Assembly: GCA_958349535.1 (NCBI GenBank)
Contig: CATWDJ010000020.1
Span: 1 to 35,309 of the forward strand
Source of the DNA: Maccoyibacter sp900556645
GTDB taxonomy: Bacteria > Bacillota > Clostridia > Lachnospirales > Lachnospiraceae
Reading direction: 5' to 3'
Length of the DNA: 35,309 nt
Part shown: positions 31,883-35,309 of the stretch, in pieces
Layout of the letters: the number at the start of each line of letters is the position of its first letter
Position numbering within the stretch: the first letter of the stretch is position 1
The notes under the pieces: model-generated
The model's database searches: none
Told to the model about the DNA's origin: nothing
Seen by the model: only the letters and a program-made list of their open reading frames with translations
Position numbers and translations under genes: made by a program

Positions 31883-33889
31883 TTAAAACTGGCTTCCAAT
31901 CTGAAATACCAAAAGACCTGCAATCCATGCGATACCGCACTGCATAATTACCACGCCCAATGCCTGCCATGCACTTCCCATCTCCCGCTTGATGGCTGCA
32001 ATGGCTGCCACGCAAGGGGTATACAATAACGTAAAGACTAAGAAGCTGACGGCGGAAAGAGGGGTGAAAAAGCTGCTGAGTGTCTCTGACAGATTTGCCA
32101 CACTGGTTCCGCAGAGTACGCTCATGGTGCTGACCACAGCCTCTTTTGCCGTAAATCCGGTAATCAGGGAGGTGGATATTCTCCAATCTCCAAAACCCAA
32201 CGGCGTAAATATCGGTGCAATCCATCTTCCAATCAAAGCCAGAAGGCTCTGGGAACTGTCTGTTACCACATTGATTCTGGTGTCAAAGTTCTGTAAAAAC
32301 CAGATGATGATAGTTGCCACGAAAATAACGGTAAAGGCTCTCTGGATGAAATCCTTTGCCTTATCCCACATTAACTGAAAAACACTTTTGACTGCCGGCA
32401 GCCGATAATTGGGAAGTTCCATTACAAAAGGTACCGGCTTTCCACGGAACAAGGTGTTTTTAAAAATCAGTGAAATCAAAATTGCCACCACGATTCCTGT
32501 CACATACAGTCCCATCATTACAAGTGCCGTGTGCTTCGGGAAAAATGCCATGGCGAACACGGAATATACCGGAATTTTGGCAGAACAGCTGATAAAAGGT
32601 GTCAGCATAATGGTCATTTTTCTATCCCGGTCCGAGGACAGGGTTCTGGTTGCCATGACTGCCGGAACCGTACATCCAAAGCCAATCAGCATCGGCACAA
32701 AGCTTCTTCCCGACAATCCTATTTTTCTGAGAAGCTTATCCATCACAAAAGCCACCCTTGCCATATAGCCCGAGTCCTCCAGTATGGACAAAAAGAAAAA
32801 CAGTACTACGATAACCGGCAGAAAGCTCAGCACACTGCCCACTCCTGCAAACACACCGTCAATAATCAGGCTGTGAATAACCGGATTGATTCCGTATGCC
32901 GTAAGTCCTCTGTCGCATAGATTGGTCAATGCCTCAATGCCTATGCTCAACAAATCACTGAGCCATGCTCCGATCACACCGAAGGTCAGCCAGAAAATCA
33001 TCATCATAATTGCCAAGAACATAGGAATTGCCAGATACTTGTTGGTAAGTATCCGGTCAATCCGCTCGCTCCGCAGATGTTCCTTGCTCTGTTTCGGATG
33101 TATGACCGTATCGCTGCATACCTTTTCGATAAAAGTATACCGCATATCTGCCAAAGCCGCATTGCGGTCCATATGGTGGTCCGCCTCCATCTCCTCGATG
33201 GAATGCTGCATCATCTCAAATTCGTTCTGACTCAGCATTAATTTTTCAATAATTGCCTCATCATTTTCCACAATCTTAGTTGCTGCAAAACGCGGAGAAA
33301 TCCCCAGATTCTGTGCATGATCCTCCACCTGAAGGGATAGTGCGTGGATACAGCGGTGTACCGGCTGTCCCTGTTCACAAAAATCCGTTACCTGCGGATA
33401 CTTTTTGTGCTTTGCCACATGAATAACTTTCTCCACCAGTTCTGAGATTCCCTCTGCCTTTGCCGCTGCAATAGGCACCACTGGAATTCCCAGTTTTTTG
33501 GACATTTCCTGAATATTGATGGAACCGCCGTTATTCCGAACCTCATCCATCATATTCAACGCCAGTACCATAGGTATCTGCATCTCCATCAACTGCAAGG
33601 TCAGATACAGATTTCTCTCAATATTGGTGGCATCCACAATATTGATAATGGCGTCCGGTTTCTCGTTAATCAGAAAATCTCTGGTAACAATTTCCTCACT
33701 GGTATAGGGACGCAGGGAATAGATTCCCGGCAAATCCACCACCGAACACTCCCGTTTCTCTTTGATTTCTCCCACTTTCTGGTCCACCGTAACACCCGGG
33801 AAATTTCCCACATGCTGGTTTGCTCCGGTCAACTGATTAAACAGAGTCGTCTTACCGCAGTTCTGATTTCCAATTAATGCAAAAATCAT
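31883..33889 (-). CDS. feoB: Ferrous iron transport protein B (FeoB)
   Basis: The membrane permease for Fe2+ with an N-terminal G protein. G1 is GNQNCGKT (7-14), G3 DLPG (52-55) and G4 NMMD (112-115); a helical spacer domain follows to about 270. The membrane part has two Gate domains (LPVIVVLFFFLSILEDSGYMARVAF, and later ITGFTAKEAVVSTMSVL) and the core GRSFVPMLIGFGCTVPAVMATRTL. At 668 residues it is of normal length. The ATG overlaps the feoA stop (ATGA), so the two are translationally coupled. Confidence 0.97.
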   Translation of the reverse strand: MIFALIGNQNCGKTTLFNQLTGANQHVGNFPGVTVDQKVGEIKEKRECSVVDLPGIYSLRPYTSEEIVTRDFLINEKPDAIINIVDATNIERNLYLTLQLMEMQIPMVLALNMMDEVRNNGGSINIQEMSKKLGIPVVPIAAAKAEGISELVEKVIHVAKHKKYPQVTDFCEQGQPVHRCIHALSLQVEDHAQNLGISPRFAATKIVENDEAIIEKLMLSQNEFEMMQHSIEEMEADHHMDRNAALADMRYTFIEKVCSDTVIHPKQSKEHLRSERIDRILTNKYLAIPMFLAIMMMIFWLTFGVIGAWLSDLLSIGIEALTNLCDRGLTAYGINPVIHSLIIDGVFAGVGSVLSFLPVIVVLFFFLSILEDSGYMARVAFVMDKLLRKIGLSGRSFVPMLIGFGCTVPAVMATRTLSSDRDRKMTIMLTPFISCSAKIPVYSVFAMAFFPKHTALVMMGLYVTGIVVAILISLIFKNTLFRGKPVPFVMELPNYRLPAVKSVFQLMWDKAKDFIQRAFTVIFVATIIIWFLQNFDTRINVVTDSSQSLLALIGRWIAPIFTPLGFGDWRISTSLITGFTAKEAVVSTMSVLCGTSVANLSETLSSFFTPLSAVSFLVFTLLYTPCVAAIAAIKREMGSAWQALGVVIMQCGIAWIAGLLVFQIGSQF

Positions 33890-34116
33890 GATTTTTCCTC
33901 CGTCACTTCAATTTTTGCCGCATCCTCTTTTCGGATGGTCAAAGAATACCCCCGGATTTCCAACTCAATAGGATCTCCCATCGGTGCCACCTTTATAATC
34001 TCCACCTCTGTCTTGGGAATCAGTCCCATGTCCAGAAGCCTGCATCTCAGTTCTCCCTCTCCACCTACCTGGGTAATGGTGGCTTTTGTTCTGATTGGTA
34101 ATTCATCTAATGTCAT
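33886..34116 (-). CDS. feoA: Ferrous iron transport protein A (FeoA)
   Basis: A 76-residue SH3-like cytoplasmic protein that works with FeoB. It matches FeoA throughout: MTLDELPIRTKATITQVGG, LRCRLLDMGLIPKTEVEIIKVAPMGDPIELEIRGYSLTIRKEDA. SD AAGAGG. It is the first gene of feoA-feoB-feoB-associated, with its own promoter and a Fur-box-like site. Confidence 0.95.
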   Translation of the reverse strand: MTLDELPIRTKATITQVGGEGELRCRLLDMGLIPKTEVEIIKVAPMGDPIELEIRGYSLTIRKEDAAKIEVTEEKS

Positions 34117-34148
34117 TAAAAACCTCTTTTCTCTCCCATTCTTTTCTT

Positions 34149-34177
34149 ATTATATTTTAGGGTTGTCAAAAAGTCAA
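34149..34177 (-). promoter_or_regulatory. Sigma-A promoter of feoAB
   Basis: On the minus strand, TTGACT (34177-34172), an exact 17-base spacer and a perfect TATAAT (34154-34149), 32 bases before the feoA ATG. This is one of the best promoter matches in the window. Confidence 0.8.
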
Positions 34178-34184
34178 CATTATT

Positions 34185-34203
34185 GATAATGATTCTCATT
34201 TAC
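34185..34203 (-). promoter_or_regulatory. Fur box upstream of feoAB
   Basis: GATAATGATTCTCATTTAC (plus strand) matches the Fur consensus GATAATGATAATCATTATC at 15 of 19 positions, including the first nine. It ends seven bases upstream of the -35, fitting iron-dependent repression of feoAB. Confidence 0.75.
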
Positions 34204-34215
34204 ATTCCGTTTTTC

Positions 34216-34542
34216 TCAAAAAACCAACTGCACTAACAACATATAGCAGATGGTGCCTCCGGCGATGGACAACAGCATCTGCTTTTTCCAAAGATGTAAC
34301 AGCACTACCACCCCTATAGCAATCAGTTCCGGGATGCCATGACTTCCGGTAAAAATATTCACATCCTTCAGACAGTAGATGACCAGAAGTCCAAAGACCG
34401 CTGCTGGCAGCACCTTTCCCAGATACTGCACATACTTCGGCGTAGGCTTGTCTGCCGGAAAAAGTAAAAAGGGCAGAAAACGGGTCATCATCGTCCCCAG
34501 CACCACCATTCCGATGGTAATGATTTGTTCTGTCAATGTCAT
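34216..34542 (-). CDS. azlD: Branched-chain amino acid export subunit AzlD
   Basis: A 108-residue membrane protein with about four hydrophobic helices, of the AzlD family (small subunit of the AzlCD branched-chain amino acid exporter). The conserved MMTRFLPFLLFP element is at about 18-29, followed by YLGKVLPAAVFGLLVIYCL. The ATG overlaps the azlC stop (ATGA), so azlC and azlD are translationally coupled. It is followed by the separate feoAB promoter. Confidence 0.93.
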   Translation of the reverse strand: MTLTEQIITIGMVVLGTMMTRFLPFLLFPADKPTPKYVQYLGKVLPAAVFGLLVIYCLKDVNIFTGSHGIPELIAIGVVVLLHLWKKQMLLSIAGGTICYMLLVQLVF

Positions 34543-35231
34543 GCTGCCTCACCACCTTTCTCCAACGGTTTTCTCAATAGTGTCATTACTCCCAGAATCC
34601 CCAGCATTGCCGGAATCATAAAGTCTTCGGCTCCAAACACCAAAAGACATATCAGTGACAAGCCCAATCCCACAAGGGACGCCGTATGATTTTTCTCCCG
34701 CATCCACTGGTCCATAAAAATCACTACAAAAAGGGCGGTCATTACAAACTCTAACCCCTCCGTATTAAAATGTATCAGAGAGCCGAAAACGCCTCCCAAG
34801 GTTGCCCCTAAAACCCAGTAAAACTGATTCAGCAGATTCACAAAAAACATGAACCATCCCCTATCTACATCCTCTGGGATTTCTGCTGTATAATTGATAG
34901 AAAAGCTCTCGTCACACATCCCGAAAATCAAATAAAATTTCTTCCATCCGGTATCCTTATACTTGTCCAACATGGAAATTCCATAAAAAAGATGTCTGGC
35001 ATTAATCATCAATGCCATTACCAATGCCTGTATCGGGTTAAAGGCACCCAACAGCAGATTTACCGTTACAAATTCTACAGACCCGGCAAAAATCGTCAGG
35101 CTCATCAGCATAGGATACCAAAAACTGAAGCCGGACACATTCATATAGATTCCATAGGTCATTCCCAGAAAACAGAAACCTGCAAAAATGGGAATCGTAT
35201 GGGGAAAAGCCTCCAAAAATGCTCTTTTCAT
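34539..35231 (-). CDS. azlC: Branched-chain amino acid export subunit AzlC
   Basis: A 230-residue LIV-E/AzlC family membrane protein with about seven helices. Typical segments are TIPIFAGFCFLGMTYGIYM, SLTIFAGSVEFVTVNLL, LMINARHLFYGISML and FGMCDESFSINY. With AzlD it exports leucine, isoleucine, valine and analogues. SD AGGAGG. The gene is complete; its promoter would lie within or beyond the last 78 bases of the window, where no clear -10/-35 pair is seen. Confidence 0.94.
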   Translation of the reverse strand: MKRAFLEAFPHTIPIFAGFCFLGMTYGIYMNVSGFSFWYPMLMSLTIFAGSVEFVTVNLLLGAFNPIQALVMALMINARHLFYGISMLDKYKDTGWKKFYLIFGMCDESFSINYTAEIPEDVDRGWFMFFVNLLNQFYWVLGATLGGVFGSLIHFNTEGLEFVMTALFVVIFMDQWMREKNHTASLVGLGLSLICLLVFGAEDFMIPAMLGILGVMTLLRKPLEKGGEAA

Positions 35232-35254
35232 ATGTATTCCTCCTGATATATCTC

Positions 35255-35273
35255 GGTAGTGTCAAAAACTACC
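35255..35273. repeat. Short inverted repeat upstream of azlC
   Basis: GGTAGT (35255-35260) and ACTACC (35268-35273) form a six-base stem with a seven-base loop, 24 bases before the azlC ATG. On the plus strand it is followed by a T-rich run, but no plus-strand gene ends here. It may be an operator or leader element. Confidence 0.35.
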
Positions 35274-35309
35274 TGTTTTTTATTGTTTAAATCTATTAAA
35301 AACCTTGAT

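Noticed and set aside
31740..32225. 161-residue minus-strand frame across the feoB 3' end
   Set aside because: It is out of frame with feoB; the region is explained by feoB and the 52-residue FeoB-associated protein.
34196..34555. 119-residue minus-strand frame over azlD
   Set aside because: Out-of-frame shadow of azlD without its own SD or hydrophobic pattern.

Overview
The window looks like chromosomal DNA of a motile, anaerobic, low-GC Firmicute, most likely of the Lachnospiraceae (Roseburia/Agathobacter/Butyrivibrio type). This is an inference from gene content: a Gram-positive-type flagellar operon behind codY, a sporulation-type sigma-K, an HD-GYP/c-di-GMP gene, a flavodiiron protein, a monomeric [FeFe] hydrogenase, and FeoAB with its Cys-rich partner. 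There are no rRNA or tRNA genes, no insertion sequences and no CRISPR. Almost every base is coding and most genes lie on the minus strand.

Layout, from left to right in the window (minus-strand genes are transcribed right to left). (1) 56-8749: the start of a large fla operon, transcribed flgB-flgC-fliE-fliF-fliG-fliH-fliI-fliJ-ylxF/motE-like-fliK, with very tight or overlapping junctions. It runs off the left edge of the window. (2) 9001-14369: comM-dprA-topA-codY, immediately upstream of flgB. This is the Bacillus-type dprA/topA/codY/fla neighbourhood without trmFO, xerC and hslVU. A strong terminator and a sigma-A-type promoter separate codY from flgB, and a CodY-box-like site lies in the flgB leader. 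(3) 14463-16099: a sigK without pro-sequence, divergent from an RluA-family pseudouridine synthase. (4) 16076-18742: a MATE exporter, YbaK deacylase and DUF368 lipid-carrier transporter operon. (5) 18895-20154: a sorbose-1-phosphate-reductase-like dehydrogenase. (6) 20230-24768: an operon of a catalytically degenerate GH13 debranching-enzyme homologue, a DUF5662 protein, trpS and a flavodiiron protein. (7) 24911-26337: HD-GYP plus DUF1292, converging on a short UvrD helicase that follows gltX (26334-29650). (8) 29774-31593: an [FeFe] hydrogenase under a Rex-box-like operator, followed by a 75-residue protein built from 16-residue repeats. (9) 31715-34116: feoA-feoB-feoB-associated protein under a Fur-box-like site. 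(10) 34216-35231: azlC-azlD.

Most of the window is ordinary housekeeping. The least explained items are the tandem-repeat miniprotein at 29774-30001 (unit changes almost wholly synonymous), the GH13 homologue at 22984-24768 that has lost its nucleophile and the other residues expected in conserved regions I, II and IV, and a dyad spanning the gltX promoter. Several regulatory sites (CodY, Rex, Fur, sigma-E type) were identified by eye from consensus and are predictions.
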